Below, one piece after another: positions 1-5,340 of a stretch of 13,307 bases of DNA. Both the position numbers and the translations under genes were made by a program. Numbering within the stretch: position 1 is the stretch's first letter; the number at the start of each line of letters is the position of its first letter. The stretch comes from Omnitrophica bacterium RBG_13_46_9 (GTDB lineage: Bacteria; Omnitrophota; Gorgyraeia; JABMRN01; RBG-13-46-9). The notes beneath the pieces are model-generated. The model had not been told where the DNA came from. It did not search any database and saw only the letters and a list, made by a program, of their open reading frames with translations. The DNA is taken from assembly GCA_001804045.1 (NCBI GenBank), contig MHFD01000078.1:10112-23418 (forward strand), in the 5' to 3' direction.

Positions 1-114
1 ACGGAGATAGGGCTTTTGTGGCATAATGTCGGCAGGAAGACCGCGATCTGGCTGCCCATTATAACGGTTCCGCAGGTTGTTATTCTGGGGATCATAGCCA
101 ATATTATATTCTAG
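1..114 (+). CDS. C-terminal tail of an integral membrane protein (partial)
   Basis: The window opens inside a reading frame (frame 1) that runs 37 codons to a TAG at 112-114. The tail is hydrophobic: a basic turn (HNVGRKT) is followed by a long segment rich in Ile, Val and Leu that ends IANIIF, as expected for a last transmembrane helix. The start and most of the protein lie outside the window, so the family cannot be told; a polytopic transporter is plausible. It is on the same strand as the next gene but separated by 141 bases containing an inverted repeat element. The call rests only on frame and composition. Confidence 0.5.
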   Translation, partial: TEIGLLWHNVGRKTAIWLPIITVPQVVILGIIANIIF

Positions 115-136
115 TTACGATGGACGATGGGCAATT

Positions 137-226
137 AGGAGGTTTCTTAAGGTTGCAAATGGTGCAGAAGTTGCTTTTTGTAACCTTTGCAACATTAAGC
201 AACTTATGAAACCTTTGCAACCTCCT
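137..226. repeat. Imperfect inverted repeat of GGTTGCAAA-like words
   Basis: AGGAGGTT at 137-144 is mirrored exactly by AACCTCCT at 219-226. Between them the left half carries roughly 9-base words such as AAGGTTGCA, AATGGTGCA and GAAGTTGCT, and the right half carries complementary words such as AACCTTTGC (twice) and AACTTATGA. The whole can fold into a long imperfect hairpin. It fills most of the spacer between the upstream membrane protein and the disulfide reductase. Its style matches the word-repeats found in later spacers, although the word differs. Confidence 0.7.
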
Positions 227-242
227 GACTTTGTAGGTTTGC

Positions 243-249
243 AGGAGAG
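243..249 (+). promoter_or_regulatory. Ribosome binding site of the AhpF-like reductase
   Basis: AGGAGAG lies 6 bases before the ATG at 256 and is a strong Shine-Dalgarno match, supporting that start. Confidence 0.7.
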
Positions 250-255
250 CATTTT

Positions 256-1161
256 ATGTTGTACGATCTAATCATCATAGGCGCAGGGCCTGCCGGCATA
301 ACGGCAAGCGTGTACGCGGCCAGAAAAAAGATGGATTTTTTGGTTATAACTAAAGACATCGGCGGGCAGACAGCCTGGAGCGGCGACATAGAAAATTATA
401 CAGGATGTCAGTTCATTACAGGGCCGGAACTTACCGCGAAATTCGAAGAGCATATTAAAAGATACGGAGTTCAATTGAAAGAGAACGAAGAGGTAAAAGA
501 GCTTACTAAGAGGGGTGACATCGTTTCGATCAGGACCTTAAAAGGCGAATACGAGGCCAAAACAGCGATAGTCGCCTCGGGTAAGCGGTCAAAAGAGATG
601 GGCGTCCCCGGAGAGACGGAATTCAAAAATAAGGGCGTTACCTATTGTGCGACCTGCGACGGGCCTTTATTCATGGGAAAGGATGTGGCGGTCATAGGGG
701 GAGGCAACTCAGGCTTGGACGCGGCGATTCAGTTAATTAAAATAGCCAAACATATTTATCTTATTGATGCTGCACCAAACATGACAGGCGATAAGATTAT
801 GCAGGAGAAGGTGAATAAGAGCGATAAAGTGACCGTTCTTAAGAGCACGCTGGTTACGGCTGTTCTCGGCGATAAAATGGTTACCGGTATAAAGATAAGA
901 GCTAGAAATAAGAAAGATAGTCTATCTGTGCAGGGGGTCTTTGTGGAAATAGGGCTCATCCCCAATTCGGTATTGGCTAAGGAATTGGATAAAAACAAAA
1001 AAGGGGAGATAAAGGTAAATTCCTATAATGAGACTAATATTCCGGGAGTCTTCGCCGCGGGCGATGTTACCGATGTCCCGGAAAAGCAGATAATAATAGC
1101 TGCCGGGGAAGGCGCTAAAGCATCGCTAAGCGCTTTCAGGTACCTGGCGCAGAGAAAATAG
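256..1161 (+). CDS. AhpF/TrxB-like FAD-dependent disulfide reductase, NADH type
   Basis: A 301-residue pyridine nucleotide-disulfide oxidoreductase of the low-Mr thioredoxin reductase fold. An N-terminal FAD motif GAGPAG (residues 9-14), redox pair CATC (131-134) followed by DGPLF, a second dinucleotide motif GGGNSG (148-153) and the C-terminal FAD motif AAGDVTDVP are visible. The part after the second motif (IYLIDAAPNM, then KQIIIAAGEGAKASLSAF near the end) resembles the C-terminal module of AhpF more than classic TrxB. The NADPH signature HRRxxxR is absent, and an Asp sits at the end of the nucleotide-binding strand, which favours NADH. The N-terminal double-thioredoxin domain of AhpF is missing, so its partner must be a separate thioredoxin or glutaredoxin-like protein. 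Strong SD AGGAGAG. It probably reduces a peroxiredoxin-type or thioredoxin-type partner in the cytoplasm; the two small helical proteins next to it could belong to the same oxidative-stress function. Family call firm, partner unknown. Confidence 0.92.
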   Translation: MLYDLIIIGAGPAGITASVYAARKKMDFLVITKDIGGQTAWSGDIENYTGCQFITGPELTAKFEEHIKRYGVQLKENEEVKELTKRGDIVSIRTLKGEYEAKTAIVASGKRSKEMGVPGETEFKNKGVTYCATCDGPLFMGKDVAVIGGGNSGLDAAIQLIKIAKHIYLIDAAPNMTGDKIMQEKVNKSDKVTVLKSTLVTAVLGDKMVTGIKIRARNKKDSLSVQGVFVEIGLIPNSVLAKELDKNKKGEIKVNSYNETNIPGVFAAGDVTDVPEKQIIIAAGEGAKASLSAFRYLAQRK

Positions 1162-1163
1162 AT

Positions 1164-1406
1164 ATGATTTCCAAGGAGAGATTACTTGCGGGACTGAACG
1201 AGTCCATCTACATAGAAGAGGGCATGATAACTTTATACGCCAACTTTGCAAAGGCGCTTTTAAAAGAGACCCGCGATATAGAAGAAAAGACAAAAGATAA
1301 GATAATTAAGCTGCTCTCCGGACTTTACCGCGATTCGACAAGGCATAAAGAGTCGATAGAGAGCTTGATCAAGGATATAACTAAAAGTGCGATAAATGAA
1401 TACTGA
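1164..1406 (+). CDS. Small helical protein, ferritin-like half (80 aa)
   Basis: An 80-residue, charged, predicted all-helical protein starting 2 bases after the reductase stop. Helix 1 carries NESIYIEEGMITLY (E18, E19, Y25) and helix 2 carries YRDSTRHKESI (D57, H61). This is the layout of a two-helix half of a rubrerythrin/ferritin-like bundle, but the usual ExxH of helix 2 is replaced by SxxH, so one metal ligand seems lost. Its end overlaps the next, similar gene by 11 bases, suggesting co-translation and perhaps a heteromeric bundle. No confident family assignment; a purely structural or regulatory helical protein is the alternative. Confidence 0.7.
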   Translation: MISKERLLAGLNESIYIEEGMITLYANFAKALLKETRDIEEKTKDKIIKLLSGLYRDSTRHKESIESLIKDITKSAINEY

Positions 1407-1584
1407 GGCGTTGCGGAAAGAATTCCAGAGCATATTGAACCTTGAGGAACGGGCAAAGTATTTTTACGACCATTATATAGACCAGCTTGAGAACGAAAAA
1501 ATAAAAAACCAGTTGGTTGCTATACGCAACGACGAGATAAGCCACATAGCTATAGCAAAGAAGCTCATAGAGTATGTATCATGA
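1396..1584 (+). CDS. Small ferritin-like half protein with ExxH (62 aa)
   Basis: A 62-residue two-helix protein. Helix 1 has NLEERAKYFYDHY (E17, E18, Y22, Y24) and helix 2 has NDEISHIAIAKKL, an ExxH with E47 and H50. The spacing E17-E47-H50 (30 and 33 residues) is the spacing of the di-iron ligands in two-helix encapsulated ferritins (E32, E62, H65 in the Rhodospirillum rubrum protein), and is also close to one half of rubrerythrin. It overlaps the preceding small gene by 11 bases and the glycosylase gene by 4 (ATGA). A di-iron or di-metal site made by dimerisation, perhaps with the neighbour, is inferred; the encapsulin targeting peptide is not seen. It could also be a degenerate rubrerythrin fragment, but the intact coupling on both sides argues for a working gene. 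Confidence 0.72.
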   Translation: MNTEALRKEFQSILNLEERAKYFYDHYIDQLENEKIKNQLVAIRNDEISHIAIAKKLIEYVS

Positions 1585-2213
1585 AGGATATAATCTTGGA
1601 CTATAATAATAAGAAAGCCCACATAAAAAAGCGGCTGAAAGAATTCAGAAATCTATACAGGAAAGAGGACAAAAGCATATTCGCGGAATTGTGTTTTTGC
1701 ATATTGACGCCGCAGTCAAAGGCGGTTTATTGCGACATGGCGATAAAGGAGCTTTTGAAATCCGGCTTGCTTTTTAAAGGCTCGGCTCACGAAATAAAGG
1801 CTAGATTAAAGGGTCTGGCGAGATTCCATAATAAAAAAGCCAGGTATATCGTGGCGGCAAGAAAAGCATTTATGGATAAAAGCAAATTCAATATCAGGCC
1901 TTTATTGGAAGAGAAAGATATTTTTAAGGTGAGGAATTGGCTTGTCAAGAATATAAAGGGCCTCGGGTATAAAGAAGCGAGCCATTTTTTGAGAAATGTA
2001 GGGTTGGGCAGGGATGTGGCGATACTTGACACGCATATTATGAGGAATTTAAAAAGATTAAGCGTTATAAAGAAAATCCCCGCATCTATTAGCGGAAAGA
2101 ATTACATAGAAATAGAAAGCAAGATGAGGAAATTCGCAAAAGAAGCTAAGATCCCCCTCGAAGAACTGGACTTTTTATTCTGGTCGAGAGAAACGGGATT
2201 TGTCTTTAAATAG
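1581..2213 (+). CDS. ogg: N-glycosylase/DNA lyase, Ogg2-type 8-oxoguanine repair enzyme
   Basis: 210 residues, the usual length of archaeal/bacterial Ogg2 enzymes that excise 8-oxoguanine and cut the abasic strand. The N-terminal part has the helix AELCFCILTPQSKA typical of the family. A helix-hairpin-helix, KNIKGLGYKEASHFLRNVG (residues 123-141), contains the expected catalytic lysine (K131), followed by AILDTH with the catalytic aspartate (D150); the K-to-D distance of 19 is close to that of the Methanocaldococcus jannaschii enzyme. The C-terminus ends in LDFLFWSRETGFVFK, which fits the family's short tail. Start overlaps the preceding stop by 4 bases, so it is translationally coupled to the ferritin-like gene. 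Cluster sense: disulfide reduction, possible iron handling and oxidised-base repair, i.e. oxidative damage. The TauE-like gene converges 11 bases downstream. Confidence 0.9.
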   Translation: MKDIILDYNNKKAHIKKRLKEFRNLYRKEDKSIFAELCFCILTPQSKAVYCDMAIKELLKSGLLFKGSAHEIKARLKGLARFHNKKARYIVAARKAFMDKSKFNIRPLLEEKDIFKVRNWLVKNIKGLGYKEASHFLRNVGLGRDVAILDTHIMRNLKRLSVIKKIPASISGKNYIEIESKMRKFAKEAKIPLEELDFLFWSRETGFVFK

Positions 2214-2224
2214 AATACGCGGTG

Positions 2225-2977
2225 TTAGAAAAGCAATAATTTAACTGCCAGCACTATCGCAGAGACGATAAAAAGGTTCCTGACCCACAGATTACCCTTT
2301 GAAACCGCTAATTTTGCTCCCAGAAGGGCCCCCAGAGACATGAAAACCGCCAAAGGAATGCCTATCGAAAAATCTATAAGGCCATGATAATAAAAAAATA
2401 TACAGGCCGCAAAAGAGGAGAATGTATTGAATATCTTCGTTATAAATGCCGCCTGAAGGAAATTCAGGCCAAGGGTAAATATAAGGACATAGCTTAAAAG
2501 AGTAACATAACCGGCGCTGAAGAACCCGCCGTATATACCCAGAATAAAGGTTAATAGAGCTCCGACAAGTAGCTTTGCCTTTGATATACCGCCCTTTTCT
2601 TCTCTGACACCCAAATCCTTTTTGAAAAGAAGAAAACACCCTACGACACAGACCATTATCGCTATTATTGTTTTCAGCATTTCTTTATTAATAGCCAGTA
2701 TCAGATGTGCTCCTATGAAAGAGCCGCAGATTGTAAGGGCTGAAAAGACAGCTATTATTTTATAATAGGCCGGTTCTTTTTGCCTTCTAAAGCCGATAAC
2801 TCCGCTTGCGCTTAAAAATATAAGCGCGAACATATTTGTCGCAACTGCGTTTTTTGAGGTCATGCCAAGCCATATAAGGAGGGGTATGGTTATCAGTGAG
2901 CTTCCTCCTACGGATACGCCAAAAATGCTCACGATAAGACTAAGCAGGCAGGCTGTTATAATGCTGATAAGATTCAT
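2225..2977 (-). CDS. TauE/SafE family membrane permease
   Basis: A 250-residue polytopic membrane protein with about eight hydrophobic segments in two halves, the TauE/SafE (DUF81) layout; members export or import sulfite, sulfoacetate or other small organosulfur anions. The first half has the family signature FGVSVGGSSLITIPLL then AVATNMFAL; the second half has ILGIYGGFFSAGY and FITKIFNTFSSF. The frame is open to 3034, but residues upstream of the Met at 2977 are polar and would overlap the DUF2490 gene by 49 bases, while MNLISIITACLL at 2977 begins directly with the first membrane helix, so I prefer 2977. It follows the DUF2490 gene by 8 bases on the same strand and is probably co-transcribed. 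Substrate cannot be told from sequence. Confidence 0.88.
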   Translation of the reverse strand: MNLISIITACLLSLIVSIFGVSVGGSSLITIPLLIWLGMTSKNAVATNMFALIFLSASGVIGFRRQKEPAYYKIIAVFSALTICGSFIGAHLILAINKEMLKTIIAIMVCVVGCFLLFKKDLGVREEKGGISKAKLLVGALLTFILGIYGGFFSAGYVTLLSYVLIFTLGLNFLQAAFITKIFNTFSSFAACIFFYYHGLIDFSIGIPLAVFMSLGALLGAKLAVSKGNLWVRNLFIVSAIVLAVKLLLF

Positions 2978-2985
2978 TTGTCGCT

Positions 2986-3651
2986 TTAAAACACCAATTT
3001 CAAGCTGGTCCCGAACACATTGTAGGTCTTCCATTTTCCGCTTTTTGCGGACTGCAACATATAGTATATATCGCCGTTCAGGTTTTTGAGGAATTTCATG
3101 GTGAACCCCATATATGCCCTGTTTGTATTTAACTCTTTTTTGTCAAAATCGACGAAAATCTCATCAGCGACATAAGGGCGGATATTGAGGCTTGTCCATC
3201 TGAACGGCAGGTCGATAGATGACCTGTTTCTGTACCGCCATGAGTCGCTTTTGTATTCCTGTATCCTGTATTCAAACCTGCTCCTGTTTTTAAAAGCGAA
3301 ATCGCGCCATTCCGCCTTAACCGTACCGCTCACATGCGGTCTGTATTCGAGATCCCAGCTATTCTTGTTCTTCTGGAAGATCTGCCTGTAATTTATGTTG
3401 AAATCCAGATTCTTGTTGAAAAGATAATTTAAACCAGCGTCTGTATGGGTATAATAGAATGAGCTTGAGTTATCGCCGAAACGGAATTCCTCGTCGACTT
3501 TGAACTTCCAGTTTTCTTTTAACTTTACTTCCACGCTTTCCGTATTCCAGTATTGGAAATCCCCGTTATCAAAGGCGTAAGAGGGTGATGCAAAGAAAAC
3601 AATACACAAAATAAGGTTAAAGACAGAAAAAATACCCTTCAGCATCTTCAT
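2986..3651 (-). CDS. DUF2490 outer-membrane beta-barrel protein
   Basis: 221 residues with a clear Sec signal peptide: KMLKG, a hydrophobic core ILCIVFFA and a likely cleavage after SYA (residue 26). The mature part alternates aromatic and polar residues in beta-strand style (NLDFNINYRQIF, RSRFEYRIQEYKS, IDLPFRW) and ends in Leu-Val-Phe, a C-terminal Phe typical of outer-membrane barrels. Repeated WDLEYRP / FRWTSLNIRPYVADE patterns fit DUF2490. Function unknown in the family. It implies an outer membrane. The start is supported by AGGAAAGGA nine bases upstream (3661-3669 on the plus strand). The leader between it and the Rrf2 terminator is long and structured. TauE-like gene follows 8 bases on. 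Confidence 0.88.
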   Translation of the reverse strand: MKMLKGIFSVFNLILCIVFFASPSYAFDNGDFQYWNTESVEVKLKENWKFKVDEEFRFGDNSSSFYYTHTDAGLNYLFNKNLDFNINYRQIFQKNKNSWDLEYRPHVSGTVKAEWRDFAFKNRSRFEYRIQEYKSDSWRYRNRSSIDLPFRWTSLNIRPYVADEIFVDFDKKELNTNRAYMGFTMKFLKNLNGDIYYMLQSAKSGKWKTYNVFGTSLKLVF

Positions 3652-3674
3652 GAAAATAAATCCTTTCCTGTGTT

Positions 3675-3769
3675 AGGAGGCTTTGGCGAATCAGGCATCC
3701 AGCGCCGCCTCCTGCCGTTGCCGCCTCATTTTTCCCGATTCGCAAGGCCCCGGACGGCCGCGGGGCCTT
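3675..3769 (-). ncRNA. Candidate structured leader RNA of the DUF2490 gene
   Basis: On the minus strand, in transcription order: a 9-bp hairpin from the halves at 3761-3769 and 3744-3752 (AAGGCCCCG with CGGGGCCTT, 8-base loop); immediately stacked on it, a 10-bp stem from 3734-3743 with 3686-3695 (GCGAATCGGG with CCTGATTCGC, one G-U pair); and a 7-bp perfect complement between AGGAGGC in that stem's loop (3707-3713) and GCCTCCT just downstream (3675-3681), which would form a pseudoknot next to the ribosome binding site. This arrangement resembles a riboswitch-like or regulatory leader. I cannot match it to a known class. No independent alignment supports it, so this is a structural inference. 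Confidence 0.45.
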
Positions 3770-3784
3770 TCTATTTCCAGAATA

Positions 3785-3822
3785 TTTTTTAAAAATGGTC
3801 TGCGAAAACGAGCGCCAACCAT
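3785..3822 (-). terminator. Rho-independent terminator of the Rrf2 gene
   Basis: On the minus strand, ATGGT and GCG pair with CGC and ACCAT across 3795-3822, with a 2x2 internal mismatch and an 8-base loop, followed directly by five T. It begins about 30 bases after the Rrf2 stop, so transcription of the DUF2490 gene should start downstream of here. Confidence 0.65.
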
Positions 3823-3853
3823 GATCCGGAGAGCCAAAATGCAACCTGCCGTT

Positions 3854-4255
3854 CTAGATCAAGTCAGAAAGTTTTAATTTTTCCAGCCGATTCGAAACAT
3901 AATCCCTTATCTCTTTAAAGACACCCATGATCTTCTTTTCTTTTTCAAGGGGTGTGTGCGAGAAAAAGTATGTGCTTACGGATTCAGTCGGCGCCAAAGC
4001 CCCGTCCATCAATCTTATGATCTCCGCTATATTTATTTTTGCCGCAGGTATGGCCAGGCGATATCCGCCGCTTGAGCCTCTTTTGGTCTTTATGTACCGG
4101 CTCTGTTTCAATATGAGAAGCAGCTGCTCTAGATATTTCTTGGAAATATCGTATTTGGAACAGATATCCTCTATCTTAATAAACCCTTCTTTTTCATGAC
4201 GGCTTATGTAGATGAGCGCCAAAATCGAATATTCGCTTTTTGTGGTGAGCTTCAT
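3854..4255 (-). CDS. Rrf2-family transcriptional regulator without the Fe-S cysteines
   Basis: 133 residues, the usual size of Rrf2/IscR-type winged-helix repressors. The N-terminus MKLTTKSEYSILALIYIS and the HTH IEDICSKYDISKKYLEQLL (about residues 27-46) followed by the wing KTKRGSSGGYRLA are classic. The central segment INIAEIIRLMDGALAPTES also fits. The three cysteines that bind the [2Fe-2S] cluster in IscR or the [4Fe-4S] in NsrR are absent (one Cys only, inside the HTH), so this member must sense something else or rely on another ligand. It is monocistronic, with its own consensus promoter, an adjacent palindrome and a terminator. It is divergent from rex. Confidence 0.92.
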   Translation of the reverse strand: MKLTTKSEYSILALIYISRHEKEGFIKIEDICSKYDISKKYLEQLLLILKQSRYIKTKRGSSGGYRLAIPAAKINIAEIIRLMDGALAPTESVSTYFFSHTPLEKEKKIMGVFKEIRDYVSNRLEKLKLSDLI

Positions 4256-4261
4256 ATATGC

Positions 4262-4284
4262 TTTCTCTACTTTCTCTATAGAGA
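4262..4284. promoter_or_regulatory. Palindromic operator-like site next to the Rrf2 promoter
   Basis: TCTCTATAGAGA (4273-4284) is a perfect 12-bp palindrome that touches the -10 box of the Rrf2 gene, and TTTCTCTA occurs as a direct repeat at 4262-4269 and 4271-4278. The position, covering the transcription start, suggests autorepression by the Rrf2 protein. Confidence 0.5.
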
Positions 4285-4312
4285 TTATAGACTATGACGC
4301 CTGGTTTGTCAA
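4284..4312 (-). promoter_or_regulatory. Consensus sigma-70 promoter of the Rrf2 gene
   Basis: On the minus strand, TTGACA (4307-4312), a 17-base spacer and TATAAT (4284-4289): a perfect match in both boxes and in spacing, about 28 bases before the ATG at 4255. Confidence 0.88.
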
Positions 4313-4330
4313 GTATTTTTTAGAGGTCTT

Positions 4331-4555
4331 TTGTATTATTTGAAGTTGATCACTGGGATTTGAGAAAAGATTACAGCGATTAAACCCTCGATCTTCGCAA
4401 TCCAGGTCGTGCCTTTCCATAATCAAAGAATCGCTGGAATCATTTTGTATTCTAAGTTGATTGCGGAGATTTGAGAAAAGATCGCAGCGATTAAAACTTT
4501 AATCTCCGTAATCTTGATTGCGTCTTTTAAGAAGCAAAAATCGTTGTAATCATTA
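4331..4555. repeat. 111-base tandem duplication built of phased 13-mer words
   Basis: Two diverged copies lie head to tail. Copy 1 has 13-base words starting at 4348, 4369, 4390 and 4429; copy 2 has the matching words at 4459, 4480, 4501 and 4539, i.e. shifted by 111, 111, 111 and 110. Within each copy the first three words start exactly 21 bases apart. In copy 2 word 1 (GATTGCGGAGATT) is complementary to word 3 (12 of 13) and word 2 to word 4 (10 of 13), giving an A-B-A'-B' order. In copy 1, word 2 (GATTACAGCGATT) is complementary to word 4 (12 of 13). It lies between divergent regulator genes, upstream of the rex -35 box. Confidence 0.75.
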
Positions 4556-4575
4556 TAAGAATTGATTATTTTCCC

Positions 4576-4604
4576 TTGACTTATTTTGTGAAAAATGGTA
4601 CAAA
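4576..4604 (+). promoter_or_regulatory. Sigma-70-like promoter of rex and the hydrogenase operon
   Basis: TTGACT (4576-4581), a 17-base spacer and TACAAA (4599-4604). The -35 box matches 5 of 6 consensus bases and the -10 box 4 of 6. It is overlapped by a Rex-like operator, and about 80 bases separate it from the rex ATG. Confidence 0.6.
4586..4603. promoter_or_regulatory. Rex-like operator 1
   Basis: The 18-mer TTGTGAAAAATGGTACAA matches the Rex consensus TTGTGAANNNNTTCACAA at 11 of 14 defined positions, with a perfect left half-site. It spans the spacer and -10 box, the position expected for repression. Confidence 0.55.
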
Positions 4605-4606
4605 GT

Positions 4607-4624
4607 TTGTGAATATCGTTACGA
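4607..4624. promoter_or_regulatory. Rex-like operator 2
   Basis: TTGTGAATATCGTTACGA matches the same consensus at 11 of 14 defined positions, again with a perfect left half (TTGTGAA). It lies 21 bases after operator 1, around the expected transcription start, in phase with it on the helix. Two sites in series suggest tight autoregulation by Rex. Confidence 0.5.
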
Positions 4625-4686
4625 ATAGAGATTGTTTAAGAATGGCGTACGTGTTGATCGGATTAGATGCGCACGACTTCGGATAG

Positions 4687-5319
4687 ATGATGAGCAACAG
4701 AAAAATACCGGAAGGGACTATTTCGCGGCTCTTTATATATTTACGAGAGGTCACGTCTATCGTAAATATGAACATCCGCACTGTCTCGTCCGCCGAATTG
4801 GGCGATAGGACTAATCTAAGCGACGCGCAGGTCAGGAAAGACCTCGGTTATTTCGGGCAATTCGGCGTGAGCGGTTCGGGATATGATACGCAAGAGCTCA
4901 AGGCGGCGCTGGAAAAGATACTGGGTAAGGGAAAGACCTGGAATGTCGCGGTAGTCGGGGTAGGGCATCTGGGTTCAGCGCTTCTGGCGTATTCAGGTTT
5001 CAAGGAACACGGTCTCAATCTGGTAGCGGCGTTCGATTCCGAATCGAAAAAGATCGGCAAGAATGTCGGCGGGGCTACGATACAACCCATAGAAGAGATG
5101 CCGAAGGCGATCAGAGACAAAAAAGTTTCCATAGGCATTATAACCGTACCCGCCGAGAGTGCTCAGGAGGTAGCGGACAGGCTTATTTCATCCGGCGTGG
5201 AATGCATACTGAATTTCGCTCCTGCCTCGCTTAACGTGCCGGAAAATATTAAAATAAAAGACGTAGACCTTTCCAGAGAGCTTGAGACGCTCTCTTATTT
5301 TTTGGTTAATAAGAAATAG
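4687..5319 (+). CDS. rex: Redox-sensing transcriptional repressor Rex
   Basis: 210 residues, full length. The N-terminal winged helix includes TVSSAELGDRTNLSDAQVRK and DLGYFGQFGVSG (residues 32-63), the DNA-recognition region of Rex. A Rossmann domain follows with GVGHLGSALL (91-100) for NAD(H), and a conserved acidic patch in AAFDSES at the strand end favouring NADH over NADPH. The C-terminus NFAPASLNVPENI and the swapped last helix DLSRELETLSYFL are typical. Rex dimers bind operators when NAD+ dominates and release when NADH rises. An in-frame stop directly before the ATG at 4687 fixes the earliest start; the second Met at 4690 is equally possible. Two Rex-like operators in its own promoter and the redox genes following in the same direction point to NADH control of the whole operon. 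Confidence 0.97.
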   Translation: MMSNRKIPEGTISRLFIYLREVTSIVNMNIRTVSSAELGDRTNLSDAQVRKDLGYFGQFGVSGSGYDTQELKAALEKILGKGKTWNVAVVGVGHLGSALLAYSGFKEHGLNLVAAFDSESKKIGKNVGGATIQPIEEMPKAIRDKKVSIGIITVPAESAQEVADRLISSGVECILNFAPASLNVPENIKIKDVDLSRELETLSYFLVNKK

Positions 5320-5340
5320 TGTGTTGCTGATAACCGATAA

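Noticed and set aside
204..474. Minus-strand ORFs opposite the AhpF-like gene
   Set aside because: They lie antisense to a conserved flavoprotein, have no recognisable protein features and no upstream signals.
2978..3034. Longer start for the TauE-like permease
   Set aside because: It would overlap the DUF2490 gene by 49 bases and add polar residues ahead of the first membrane helix.
3675..3769. c-di-GMP-I riboswitch
   Set aside because: Only a short GCCAAAGCC stretch resembles it; the core GGCAAACC and GGGACGCAAAGCC signatures are missing.
3744..3775. Plus-strand terminator (GC hairpin followed by TTTCTATTT)
   Set aside because: No plus-strand gene ends here; on the minus strand, the direction of the genes, the hairpin lacks a T run and is better read as part of the leader.
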